Assembly (NCBI GenBank): GCA_030018695.1
Contig: JASEHI010000003.1
Coordinates: 1 to 35,144 of the forward strand
Length of the DNA stretch: 35,144 bases
From: Anaerolineales bacterium
GTDB lineage: Bacteria; Chloroflexota; Anaerolineae; Anaerolineales; Villigracilaceae
Reading direction: 5' to 3'
A program made the position numbers and the translations under genes. Positions 21,494 to 29,619 of this stretch are shown here, one piece after another (the stretch's first letter is position 1; every line of letters starts with the position of its first letter). The notes beneath the pieces were generated by a model that saw only the letters and a list, made by a program, of their open reading frames with translations, was not told the origin of the DNA and did not search any database.

Positions 21494-22458
21494 GCACCGT
21501 TACTTTTTTTACACCTGTTCAAGAGGAAATGCGGCAAGTCGAAGAATTGATGCGCATCCAGGCGGATGAACATCATCCGGAACTGCGCGCCGCTTTGCAT
21601 CAACTGCTTGGCGCGGGGGGAAAACGCATCCGACCCACCCTGGGCTTGCTGGTGGGCAACATGCTGGGCGCCGACCACGGGAAGCTGATTACCCTGGCTG
21701 CGGCGGTTGAATTGCTTCACACCGCAACTCTGGTGCATGACGACCTGATTGATGGCGCGCTGCTGCGGCGCGGCAACCCGACCTTGAACGCGCGCTGGAC
21801 CCCGGCGGCTACCGTCCTGACCGGCGATTACGTCTTCGCCCGAGCCGCCAAACTGGCCGCCGAGACCGACTGCCTGCCGCTTATGCGCCTTTTTGCCGAG
21901 ACATTAGCGATCATTGTAAATGGTGAATTAACTCAACTGTTTACCAGCCGCGGCGTTGCCAGCCGCGAGAACTACGAGCAACGCATATACGCCAAGACAG
22001 CCTCGCTTTTTGAAATGTCTTCGCGTGCCGCCGCCATGATCAGTCCGGTGAACGAAGATACCGTCAAAGGGATGCAAAATTATGGCTATCAGGTTGGCAT
22101 GGCCTTCCAAATCGTGGACGACATCCTGGACTTCACCGGTGAGCAGTCCGAGGTTGGCAAGCCGGTCGGCAGCGACTTGTTACAGGGCTTGATCACCCTC
22201 CCCACCCTTCATTACATCCAAAACCATCCAAGTGACCCGGATGTGATCCATCTCATGGATGGGAAATTCAACGTCGAACGGGAGAGTATGCTCCGGCTGG
22301 TGCAATCCATCCGCACAAGCGATGCCATATCGCAATCGTTAAGTGAAGCCGGGAAATACGTGGACGAGGCCTTGGGCGCGTTGGCAGATATGCCGGTTGG
22401 CATTGAAAAACAGGCCTTGGAAGACCTGGCACGTTATATTGTAGATAGAAGGTTGTAG
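21490..22458 (+). CDS. all-trans polyprenyl diphosphate synthase
   Basis: The 322-residue enzyme has both aspartate-rich motifs of trans-prenyltransferases: the first in TLVHDDLIDGALLRRGNPT (DDxxD type, near residue 85) and the second in FQIVDDILDFTG (near 210). GGKRIRPTLGL is the substrate-binding lysine/arginine segment. It condenses isopentenyl diphosphate with allylic primers; chain length (heptaprenyl to nonaprenyl, for quinone side chains) is not readable from this sequence alone. The start is TTG at 21490, preceded by GGGGAGAAATGGA and overlapping the tatD stop by 4 bp. It may be cotranscribed with tatD. Confidence 0.93.
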   Translation: MSTVTFFTPVQEEMRQVEELMRIQADEHHPELRAALHQLLGAGGKRIRPTLGLLVGNMLGADHGKLITLAAAVELLHTATLVHDDLIDGALLRRGNPTLNARWTPAATVLTGDYVFARAAKLAAETDCLPLMRLFAETLAIIVNGELTQLFTSRGVASRENYEQRIYAKTASLFEMSSRAAAMISPVNEDTVKGMQNYGYQVGMAFQIVDDILDFTGEQSEVGKPVGSDLLQGLITLPTLHYIQNHPSDPDVIHLMDGKFNVERESMLRLVQSIRTSDAISQSLSEAGKYVDEALGALADMPVGIEKQALEDLARYIVDRRL

Positions 22459-22492
22459 GGAATTTCCCTGAAAATTGGGGGAAATGAAAATA

Positions 22493-22578
22493 TAGGGCGG
22501 GTGGGGGTCGAACCCACAAGAGGTATTACCCTCGGTGGATTTTAAGTCCACTGCGTCTGCCAATTCCGCCACCGCCCC
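22493..22578 (-). tRNA. tRNA-Leu (anticodon UAA)
   Basis: The minus strand folds into a class II tRNA. The acceptor stem GGGGCGG (22578-22572) pairs with CCGCCCT (22500-22494) and the discriminator base is A. The D arm is GGCGGAATTGGCAGACGC. The anticodon loop CTTAAAA (anticodon TAA) sits on the stem TGGA/TCCA. The variable arm GAGGGTAATACCTC is long. The T arm is GTGGGTTCGACCCCCAC. No CCA is encoded. It lies directly downstream of the PHP-domain gene. Confidence 0.95.
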
Positions 22579-22611
22579 ACGGGGATGATTCTACTCGAAG
22601 TGCTTGATTCG

Positions 22612-23301
22612 TCAAGGCAGACGGACGACATTATCCAAACGACGCCCCAATCCTTTGTGATAACTCGCATAACGCGAGGCAAAATGCACCCACCACGGCG
22701 ACAGTCTTGCCTGGATTTTGGACTGCCGGATGACCGCCCGCAGCTCATCCGGCCCCTCAAATTGCGGTAATAGCATAAGAGCCGTTCCCAATTCAAAGAC
22801 GGCATGTGCGTCTGAGCCGGCTGTGCCGGGAAGATCGTGTTCCAGAGCGTATTGAGCGGCCTTCCGGTTGGATCCCGGCCGCATACAACGTGCATTGAAA
22901 ACTTCGATGGCATCCACCAACGGAGCGATTTCCAATAAATCTTTCAGCGCCCAATGGCCTTTGCGCAGAGTGTCGAAGGGATGCGAGACGCTGATGAATG
23001 CCCCCTGCTCGCGCAATCGTTCGATCGTCTCCGTTGGGGAAAGGCAGGGTGGCACTTCAGTTGTCACGTAGGCAGCGAGAATTTCTCCGCCCGTAGTCAT
23101 GATCTCCTCGCCGAGGATGATCCGTTCCGGGTCTAGCGCTTGCGCTTGCAGCGCCCCGGCAATGGTATTGTGATCGGCAACTACAAGGCGGTCAATTTGC
23201 TTTCGGAGGCTGGCTTTGACCAACCTTTCGGGGCGCGTCAGGGAGTCTTTGGAAAAATTGGTATGAGTGTGAAAGTCAATGCGCAGCAGAGAAGGTTTCA
23301 T
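22612..23301 (-). CDS. PHP-domain metal-dependent phosphoesterase
   Basis: The 229-residue protein has the PHP motif order: RIDFHTHTNFSKDS at the N-terminus, VADHNTIAGA near residue 41, LGEEIMTTGGEI near 62, SVSHPFDTLRKG near 100 and GTAGSDAHAVFELG near 160. These residues bind two or three metal ions and hydrolyse phosphate esters; relatives act on nucleotides (3',5'-bisphosphates) or on histidinol phosphate. The length is that of the short stand-alone YciV-like group. It starts with ATG at 23301 without a clear ribosome site, possibly on a leaderless or short-leader transcript divergent from the LuxR-type gene. tRNA-Leu follows it. Confidence 0.9.
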   Translation of the reverse strand: MKPSLLRIDFHTHTNFSKDSLTRPERLVKASLRKQIDRLVVADHNTIAGALQAQALDPERIILGEEIMTTGGEILAAYVTTEVPPCLSPTETIERLREQGAFISVSHPFDTLRKGHWALKDLLEIAPLVDAIEVFNARCMRPGSNRKAAQYALEHDLPGTAGSDAHAVFELGTALMLLPQFEGPDELRAVIRQSKIQARLSPWWVHFASRYASYHKGLGRRLDNVVRLP

Positions 23302-23334
23302 AATTGGTTCACGCTAATTGTACCTTATTTCTTC

Positions 23335-23369
23335 TTGACATAGCACATTTGTTCTTGTTATAGTATAAT
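23335..23369 (+). promoter_or_regulatory. promoter of the LuxR-type regulator gene
   Basis: TTGACA stands at 23335-23340. Two -10 candidates follow: TATAGT at 23359-23364, 18 bp away, and TATAAT at 23364-23369, 23 bp away. The GTG at 23376 begins 6 nt after TATAAT, so the transcript may be leaderless. Confidence 0.5.
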
Positions 23370-23375
23370 TTGAGG

Positions 23376-23792
23376 GTGAACAGATTACGAAATTTATTCC
23401 TTCTCCTGGGCTTTCGATTACCCAACGCAAGAACTATCGTGATTGAGGGTAACTTGATTCAATTGCTCCAGGGTTTGGCTGACCAGGAAGAACTTTCTAT
23501 TGAAGAAATTTCTTTGAAGTTGCTTCATCGAGCCATTAAAGATTACCAAATAGATGAGAGATTATTGCATTCCTGGGAATCCCTGAGTCCACGCGAACAG
23601 CAAATAGCCTCTTTACTTTGTCTTGGTTACACCAATCAGCAGATCGCCGGCCAACTGATAATCTCGCCGGAGACTGTAAAAACTCATGTCCGAAACACGT
23701 TGCAGAAATTCAATGTCAAGACCAGATACGATCTCAAACTGGCTCTGGCAAATTGGGATTTCAGCGAATGGGATCATCCGAGTAGCAGATGA
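23376..23792 (+). CDS. LuxR-type HTH transcription regulator (small)
   Basis: The 138-residue protein has a C-terminal LuxR/GerE helix-turn-helix, SLSPREQQIASLLCLGYTN then QQIAGQLIISPETVKTHVRN, at about residues 70-125. The N-terminal 65 residues (IQLLQGLADQEELSIEEISL) form a small helical domain, not a phosphoreceiver. The start may be GTG at 23376 or TTG at 23370; neither has a ribosome site. It lies 180 bp before the radical SAM gene on the same strand and is the obvious candidate regulator of that module, but a hairpin between them may end its transcript. Confidence 0.85.
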   Translation: MNRLRNLFLLLGFRLPNARTIVIEGNLIQLLQGLADQEELSIEEISLKLLHRAIKDYQIDERLLHSWESLSPREQQIASLLCLGYTNQQIAGQLIISPETVKTHVRNTLQKFNVKTRYDLKLALANWDFSEWDHPSSR

Positions 23793-23826
23793 ACCTCACC
23801 CAATAGGTTAACCTGAAGATACCCCG

Positions 23827-23894
23827 GCACTCACCCACACGGGTGAGTGCTGTAATTTATAAATCGAGCGTATGATCGCCGAGAGTATGATCGC
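23827..23894 (+). promoter_or_regulatory. hairpin and direct repeats before the radical SAM gene
   Basis: GCACTCACCC (23827-23836) and GGGTGAGTGC (23841-23850) form a perfect 10-bp stem with a weak T tract. Then GTATGATCGC occurs at 23870-23879 and again at 23885-23894, a 15-bp period. The first is a terminator or operator; the pair of repeats is a possible regulator binding site. Both functions are inferred. Confidence 0.4.
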
Positions 23895-23972
23895 ACTGAC
23901 GAAATCGTGAAGCACCCGTTTCAGTGTTGGAGAATCAATTCTCAAAGAAATTCACAACTGAGTATAGAGACT

Positions 23973-24578
23973 ATGATGAATAAGATTAATATTGCATCAA
24001 TCTGCCCGGCAACGGAAGCTCTAGGGCCCGGATTGCGCGGCGCAGTCTGGGTAAAGGGCTGTCCCTTCAATTGTCCCGGTTGTATCGCGCCAGATTGGAT
24101 TCCCTTTCAAAAGGCTCTACTGATGCGCCCCGACGAAGTAGTTGATGAACTTTTTTCATCAGACAAAATTGATGGGATTACATTTTCAGGCGGGGAACCG
24201 ATGCTACAGGCTGAAGGTCTGGCAAGAGTCGCCCAGTTAGCGCGCCAGCGGAAGGAGGTTAATTTTATTTGCTTTACAGGGTATCGCTACGAGGATTTGA
24301 TCAATAAGCCCCCATCCGCAGGAGTGACCGAGTTTTTGCATTATATAGACGTGCTAATTGAGGGGCCTTACATATCCAAGCTCAACAATGGAATCGGCTT
24401 GAGAGGCAGCAGTAACCAACGCATCATTCACATTTCTCCTCGCTTGAGCGACTATGACTTTGAAAATTGCCTGCGACGAGCAGAACTGCATATACGAGAC
24501 GGGGAAATATTGGTGGTCGGCATACCTTCGAAAAACATAGAAAGTTCGATGAATCTGCTAACCAAATCGCTATACTAA
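23973..24578 (+). CDS. radical SAM activase, NrdG-like (single 4Fe-4S)
   Basis: The product (201 residues from ATG 23973) has the radical SAM cluster motif CxxxCxxC in VKGCPFNCPGCIAP. It also has the SAM-binding GITFSGGEPMLQAEG and a later VNFICFTGYRYEDL strand and loop. The short length and the motif ICPATEALGPGLRGAVWVKG place it in the NrdG/PflA activase group, which abstracts hydrogen to make a glycyl radical in a partner. No glycyl-radical enzyme lies nearby, so the substrate is probably one of its neighbours. The frame is open 22 codons upstream, but ATG at 23973 gives the family N-terminus. The coiled-coil gene follows after 13 bp. Confidence 0.85.
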   Translation: MMNKINIASICPATEALGPGLRGAVWVKGCPFNCPGCIAPDWIPFQKALLMRPDEVVDELFSSDKIDGITFSGGEPMLQAEGLARVAQLARQRKEVNFICFTGYRYEDLINKPPSAGVTEFLHYIDVLIEGPYISKLNNGIGLRGSSNQRIIHISPRLSDYDFENCLRRAELHIRDGEILVVGIPSKNIESSMNLLTKSLY

Positions 24579-24591
24579 AGGAAGGCATGAA

Positions 24592-25956
24592 ATGAGCGGC
24601 CATAAACGCGCGACGATAACCATCCGCGAAGATGAATATCGAAAATTACAAGAAGCAGAAATGAAATTGCGCGCTGAACAAAAAGAACGCGTGGATCAAG
24701 AGTTGAAGATGTACACTAATGGAATATTCACCTCTGCATTGGCGGAAATGGAGCAACGACAGCAATATTTTGAACAAGTGATCAGCTCATTGGACTCTGA
24801 TCTGGGTAATCTGGAAAGAGAAGCTGCACAGACATTATTCACTCAACAGGCTGATTTTTACCAGGAAATTGAAGAAAGGATGAACGATACGTGGGAAAAT
24901 ACAACCCAATTTGTTGATGAAGTTTCACAAAGTTTTCAGAATTTACTTGAAATAGAACACCGCCACCATCAGTCTCAGCTAGGTGCGATAAACCAACAAC
25001 TTGTCCACCAACAAGAGAATCAACAACAGAAATACTTCCTTGCAGAAACCTGGTTTAATTGTGCCGTTACGTTGCGAGATTTTATCGAAGATCAATATGA
25101 CTTCAATCGCTTCATGCCAGGCCAAACGGAAAAGTTCGACAATGAATTAACGCTGGCCTATGATAATCTGCAACAAGACATGCCAGAAGCTGCATTTGTC
25201 AGCTCGCAACAGGTGTATCTGCGGTTTTCAGCGTTACGACTTGAAATCGAAAAGGTGATGAGCGAATGGCAGGTTCTTTTTCATTCAACTTATCGTACCG
25301 CCCGCAAGTTATATAAATTGGCGAAGGAGAACCGGGAATGCCCGGCGATTGATTTGAATGGCAATGAACTGTCTTTTTCAATAGATCTCAAAAAATGGGC
25401 CGGGGGTAAATATGTGACACTAATCCGGCAAATTAATGAGATAAATTCCATCCTGAGAAACGATGCTCATCGATTGACCATTCAGGATCTAAAAAATTAC
25501 CTACAAGAGGTACTGCCACAGCTGGAGAAAGAACTGGATAACCTAATCCATCAAGCTCGCTGGGAAGTGGTTAATTCCCAAATTCGAATCAATATCGCAG
25601 ATCTTGCGCTTCAGGCGTTGGAAAAACAAGGTTTCGTTATGAATGAAGGTGGTTATGTCAATAACGATATGAGTAAGACGTACTTTGCTTCCATGCGCAA
25701 TATTGAAGGCAGCGAAGTGGTTATTTATGTTGACCCTGGCAGGAAAAATACGAATGCCCTTGTTATTGATTCCAAAGATAAGGTTCCACGGACTGAGCAC
25801 GAGTTAAGGAAACGTTTTCAAGAAATATCCCAGACCTTGCATCAATATGGTTTAAAAGTAGGCCCAATGGAAGTGGAATCAACTCCCATACCTGGCGCGG
25901 TTGAAAAATCCACCGTGAAACAAACCGATGAAAGACATCATATCCTTTACCGGTAG
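24592..25956 (+). CDS. coiled-coil protein of unknown function
   Basis: The 454-residue protein is not recognised. Residues 5-45 begin with RATITIREDEYRKLQEAEM. Residues about 20-240 are predicted long helices rich in Gln and Glu, with coiled-coil stretches (EEIEERMNDTWENTTQFVDE). Residues about 335-440 form a compact alpha/beta domain (LALQALEKQGFVMNEGGYV, SEVVIYVDPGRKNTNALVID). AAGGAAGG precedes the start. Its stop codon TAG lies inside the terminal repeat of a MITE. Without it the frame would end with PDEN and the ATPase gene would start 4 bp later. It is therefore the middle member of a tightly linked operon with the radical SAM and AAA+ genes. Confidence 0.75.
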   Translation: MSGHKRATITIREDEYRKLQEAEMKLRAEQKERVDQELKMYTNGIFTSALAEMEQRQQYFEQVISSLDSDLGNLEREAAQTLFTQQADFYQEIEERMNDTWENTTQFVDEVSQSFQNLLEIEHRHHQSQLGAINQQLVHQQENQQQKYFLAETWFNCAVTLRDFIEDQYDFNRFMPGQTEKFDNELTLAYDNLQQDMPEAAFVSSQQVYLRFSALRLEIEKVMSEWQVLFHSTYRTARKLYKLAKENRECPAIDLNGNELSFSIDLKKWAGGKYVTLIRQINEINSILRNDAHRLTIQDLKNYLQEVLPQLEKELDNLIHQARWEVVNSQIRINIADLALQALEKQGFVMNEGGYVNNDMSKTYFASMRNIEGSEVVIYVDPGRKNTNALVIDSKDKVPRTEHELRKRFQEISQTLHQYGLKVGPMEVESTPIPGAVEKSTVKQTDERHHILYR

Positions 25957-26105
25957 TCTCCCCGCGGAGTGTGGTTCTCGAAACATCGCGGCCGCCTGTC
26001 CCCGTTCTTCGCGACCGCGTAGTGTCCCTTTAGGGAAGCACCCTGCGGGTTGGGGATTGCCCCTTCGCGGTGAAAATAAAACCACACCCAATCGTGAGAC
26101 TACCG
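25951..26105. mobile_element. 155-bp MITE with 10-bp inverted repeats and 6-bp target duplication
   Basis: CGGTAGTCTC (25951-25960) is matched exactly in inverse by GAGACTACCG (26096-26105). GTGTGGTT near the left end pairs with AACCACAC near the right end. CTTTAC flanks the element on both sides (25945-25950 and 26106-26111). The inside is GC-rich, unlike the neighbouring genes, and encodes no transposase. It supplies the present stop codon of the upstream gene. Confidence 0.85.
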
Positions 26106-26130
26106 CTTTACCCGGATGAAAATTAAATAA

Positions 26131-28728
26131 ATGATCGAGCGCATTAATCGGCCGCTGGAACAAAATCGAGGCAAACGTTTTTACATCCTTCATGGCATTG
26201 GAATTGAAGATTTGTTTTTCGCTTATTCAAATTCCAATCACTTTGAATTGTCCATCGAGAATGTTATTTTGGGAGAATTGAAAAATCAAGGTTATCAACG
26301 TGTCATTTTCTCCTCGCCTCATCGTTCGGTTTATTTCTTGGATATTGATTCTGAGGAACTATCCTGGCCGATAAAGAATGGAACTCGTCCAAATGACCAT
26401 CCTGATCACCAAATGCAGCGCTTGAATGGCGGTCCGCTGGCTGCAATGATGTTGTTTAAACCTGCAACGAAAGAGAATTCCAGGACACCGCTCGAAAGTA
26501 TGGGGGACGTTGTAACAATCAGATTCCTGGATACGATCATGAAAGAAGAAACGATAAGATCCGCGGTAATTTTCCTTCAAGCTGAGACATCCCTGAATTT
26601 ATTCGAGTCTCCGAGAATTCTCTCAGGTCTTATCGGTGAATGGGCGCGTTTACCTTCTACGAACAAGAATTCTTGTTACCTTCTTTTTTCAGCCGGAAAT
26701 CTCGATCAACTGACCAAAATCGCAAATGGCCTGGCTGTACCTGAACTGAGGTCCTTCATCATGGATAAAGGTGATAAAGGTGGTAATCACGCCACAATTC
26801 ATATTGGAAGTCCGGAACATGAAGAAATTAATCATTTAATAAATTACGTCAAGGAGACAACCGCGATCCAGGTTAATCCTGATGAAACTGACAAAATCAG
26901 TCATTGGATGGCTGCGGAAGGAATTAGCGCCCGCCAATGGCTTGAAAGATTCAGCTCGATCCCAAAGATGGATATGGAGACCTTCCGTAAACAGGGCTGG
27001 ATCAAGGCGTTCCAAGACAAAGACGTCCGCGCTGAAGAACGGCTGAACTCTCTGATCGGTCTCCATGAAATAAAAAATCGGATCCGTGAATTAACCTCCT
27101 GGTTGTTGGTTACATCCGAAAGAAAAAACAATCCCAAAGCCCACATCCCTACCCTGCATATGATCTTTACTGGAAACCCGGGAACAGGCAAGACGACAGT
27201 TGCGCGGATTATTGGGGAGATCTTTCATGATATCGGAATATTACGGAAAGGTCACCTGGTTGAGGCAAAAGGCAGCGATCTTGTCGCTGAACATGTTGGT
27301 GGTACAGCTCTGAAGACAGATAATCTGGTCAACCAAGCCATTGAAGGTGTGCTCTTTATTGATGAGGCGTACGTACTGACCGAATCGGATCGCGGCGGTT
27401 TCGGACAGGAGGCTGTGGATACACTCCTTTCCCACTTGGAAAATGATCGGGAGAAATTGGTCGTTATCCTGGCTGGCTACCCAGAAAAGATGAGGCGTTT
27501 CATTCATTCCAACCCTGGATTAACGCGGCGTTTCCCGGAAGACAACATTTTTTACTTTCCCGATTACACCACCCAAGAATTATGGGAAATCCTGGATCAA
27601 ATTTTGCGAAACATGGGTTTAGCGTACACATCTGAAACTGACATAGCCTTGAAGAAAGTGATTGATCGTCTTCACATACTGCGCGATGAATTTTTCGGTA
27701 ATGCGGGCGAGATGCGCAACCTGGCTGAGAGCCTGGATCGGCGCAGGGCAGTCCGCATCCAACAAAAGGGAGAACCATTCGACATTCCCTTGAGCGTGGA
27801 AGATATTCCGGATAAATATCGCGGCCTTCTCACCCAGGCGCTTCCAAACCCAGATACGCTGTTAAGTGAATTGAATGGTTTAGTCGGTTTGAAGAGCGTG
27901 AAGGATATTATTCGCAATTTGGTTGAGAGAGTGCAATATGAAAACTTACGCTCAAAAGTGGATCCCGATTACAACCCATCACCGGGACTCCAGCACATGG
28001 TCTTCGAGGGTAACCCGGGAACGGGTAAAACCACAGTTGCTCGCCTATTAGGGAAAATCTACCACTCGTTGGGTCTACTTAAAAAAGGCCATCTTGTCGA
28101 GGTTGCGCGATCAGATCTGGTTGCTGGTTACATAGGGCAATCTGCACTAAAATCCAAAGAAAAGATCAAAGACGCGCTGGATGGTGTTTTATTCATAGAT
28201 GAGGCTTATTCCCTTAACCAAGGCTATGGCAGCGACTTTGGACATGAGGCAATTGATACCCTGGTCAAGACCATGGAGGATTATCGAAACAGGTTGATCG
28301 TCATTACCGCTGGTTATCCAGAGCAGATGACTGAGTTGATCGCAAGCAACCCGGGGCTGAGTTCCCGGTTTGGTGTAAAAGTGCATTTCCCGGATTTCAA
28401 CATTCTTGAATTAGGTGAAATTCTTATGAATTTTGCCCAACGAGAAAAATATCTCCTACCCCCAGAAGTTCTTGAAGGAGCTTGCCAATACCTGGAATAT
28501 TTGCGGCAAGTAGAGGACAATTTTGGCAATGCCCGCAGCGTGCGTAACTTATTCGAGGAGATGAAGGGTGCATTGGCTGCAAGGATCATGAATACGATCA
28601 TGCTCGAAGGAAAAAGCACCCCTGATCCCGATGAGCTGGTTCGTTTCTCGCTGGACGATATCCCAATATTAGCTTTTCAAAGGATTCCTGTGTCAGGTTA
28701 CATCCACTCCTGTCAATCTCGCCAATAG
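26131..28728 (+). CDS. double AAA+ ATPase, CbxX/CfxQ (SpoVK) family
   Basis: The 865-residue protein has two complete AAA+ modules of the CbxX type. The first has Walker A GNPGTGKTTVARIIG (about 348), Walker B GVLFIDEAYVL (about 406) and an Arg finger region NPGLTRRFPED. The second has GNPGTGKTTVARLLG (about 627), GVLFIDEAYSL (about 683) and NPGLSSRFGVKV. The first 310 residues look like a degenerate AAA-like domain with a Walker-B-like strand (SAVIFLQAETSLNLF) but no P-loop. Relatives (Rubisco activase CbbX, EccA) remodel other proteins by threading. Before the MITE insertion its start was 4 bp from the upstream stop. Its likely client is the coiled-coil partner or a radical SAM target. It overlaps the convergent M50 gene by 36 bp. 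Confidence 0.92.
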   Translation: MIERINRPLEQNRGKRFYILHGIGIEDLFFAYSNSNHFELSIENVILGELKNQGYQRVIFSSPHRSVYFLDIDSEELSWPIKNGTRPNDHPDHQMQRLNGGPLAAMMLFKPATKENSRTPLESMGDVVTIRFLDTIMKEETIRSAVIFLQAETSLNLFESPRILSGLIGEWARLPSTNKNSCYLLFSAGNLDQLTKIANGLAVPELRSFIMDKGDKGGNHATIHIGSPEHEEINHLINYVKETTAIQVNPDETDKISHWMAAEGISARQWLERFSSIPKMDMETFRKQGWIKAFQDKDVRAEERLNSLIGLHEIKNRIRELTSWLLVTSERKNNPKAHIPTLHMIFTGNPGTGKTTVARIIGEIFHDIGILRKGHLVEAKGSDLVAEHVGGTALKTDNLVNQAIEGVLFIDEAYVLTESDRGGFGQEAVDTLLSHLENDREKLVVILAGYPEKMRRFIHSNPGLTRRFPEDNIFYFPDYTTQELWEILDQILRNMGLAYTSETDIALKKVIDRLHILRDEFFGNAGEMRNLAESLDRRRAVRIQQKGEPFDIPLSVEDIPDKYRGLLTQALPNPDTLLSELNGLVGLKSVKDIIRNLVERVQYENLRSKVDPDYNPSPGLQHMVFEGNPGTGKTTVARLLGKIYHSLGLLKKGHLVEVARSDLVAGYIGQSALKSKEKIKDALDGVLFIDEAYSLNQGYGSDFGHEAIDTLVKTMEDYRNRLIVITAGYPEQMTELIASNPGLSSRFGVKVHFPDFNILELGEILMNFAQREKYLLPPEVLEGACQYLEYLRQVEDNFGNARSVRNLFEEMKGALAARIMNTIMLEGKSTPDPDELVRFSLDDIPILAFQRIPVSGYIHSCQSRQ

Positions 28729-29451
28729 CCGGTGGAGCAATGCCGCCGGTAAAACCAAGACCAAATGCACAACCGCGCTCAACCCAAAAATGGCTGCCAG
28801 CCCGCGTAAAAAGGAATTGAACGGCGGAGCGAGGTTGGCCAACATCCAGGGGCCGGCCCCAGCCAAGACGGTCAGGCCGAATAGAATACCAATCACCAAT
28901 CCCAGCGGCAGCCAGGCATGACGGTCGGACAAGGAGGGCATCATGGTACTGCTGATTACAAAGGTCAGGTAAAACCACAACCAAAAATTGTGGATTTTGG
29001 GCAGGAAGGATACCCCCATCCAGAACAATTCAAACTGACCATTGCGCAGGAGATCCCACAACATAGGCATTTCCATGCGGTAGATGGCCGCGAAAGCCAC
29101 AAACACACACCCGCTGACCAGCGGCGCAGCCCCGATCAACGCATCTTTGACGATCCCGCCGCGCGCCGTCTCCACGTAACCCAGGCGCAATTGTCCACCC
29201 GGCATAGGGCGCGGGATGATCGAAAAGCGACCGGTGCGCACGCCGAGAAGGCGGGCCGTTACGTAGTGACTTAGTTCATGCAAGAAGACGCCGGGGAGGA
29301 AGATCAGGGCAAAGATGACCGAAGTTACTTCCGGGTGGCGGGTGAGAATGAGAAAAAAGGCCTGAATCTCGCGGTGAAGCCAGCGCTGTAGAAGCACGAG
29401 CAGAACCAGGATGATTATCAACCAGAAGAGGCCGTCAAACTGCGCAAGCAT
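28693..29451 (-). CDS. M50 family site-2-protease-like membrane metallopeptidase
   Basis: The 252-residue protein has about six membrane segments. The zinc motif HExxH is in GVFLHELSHYVTARLLG (His58, Glu59, His62). A second metal ligand would be expected in the later SSTMMPSLSDRHAW segment, where the usual NPDG is not well preserved. ATG at 29451 (MLAQFDGLFWL) follows GGGGAG at five bases, so the longer frame upstream is not used. Proteases of this family cut membrane-embedded or anti-sigma proteins. The extracytoplasmic loop RFSIIPRPMPGGQLRLGYVE follows the active site. Its 3' end overlaps the convergent ATPase gene by 36 bp. Confidence 0.82.
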   Translation of the reverse strand: MLAQFDGLFWLIIILVLLVLLQRWLHREIQAFFLILTRHPEVTSVIFALIFLPGVFLHELSHYVTARLLGVRTGRFSIIPRPMPGGQLRLGYVETARGGIVKDALIGAAPLVSGCVFVAFAAIYRMEMPMLWDLLRNGQFELFWMGVSFLPKIHNFWLWFYLTFVISSTMMPSLSDRHAWLPLGLVIGILFGLTVLAGAGPWMLANLAPPFNSFLRGLAAIFGLSAVVHLVLVLPAALLHRLLARLTGVDVT

Positions 29452-29524
29452 ACAGGCTCCCCAATGAAAAGATAACGGAGGCAGGACGAACGATGACTGT
29501 CCCTTGGTTATACTCCCTGGCCTG

Positions 29525-29557
29525 GCCGCCACCGTTCGTGCCGCGAACAACGGCGGC
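29525..29557. other. hairpin in the gap between the M50 and tpiA genes
   Basis: GCCGCC (29525-29530) with GGCGGC (29552-29557) and GTTCG with CGAAC form one stem with an internal loop. There is no T tract. The gap from 29452 to 29619 otherwise shows nothing recognisable. It may stop tpiA transcription. Confidence 0.3.
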
Positions 29558-29619
29558 ACGCCGGTGCGAGACGGCAGGGCAGGCAGGGAAGTCCGTCTTT
29601 CGCCCTTCCTCCATCTTCG

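Noticed and set aside
22459..22492. Terminator after the polyprenyl synthase (ATTTCCC / GGGGAAAT)
   Set aside because: The stem is short and lacks a T tract.
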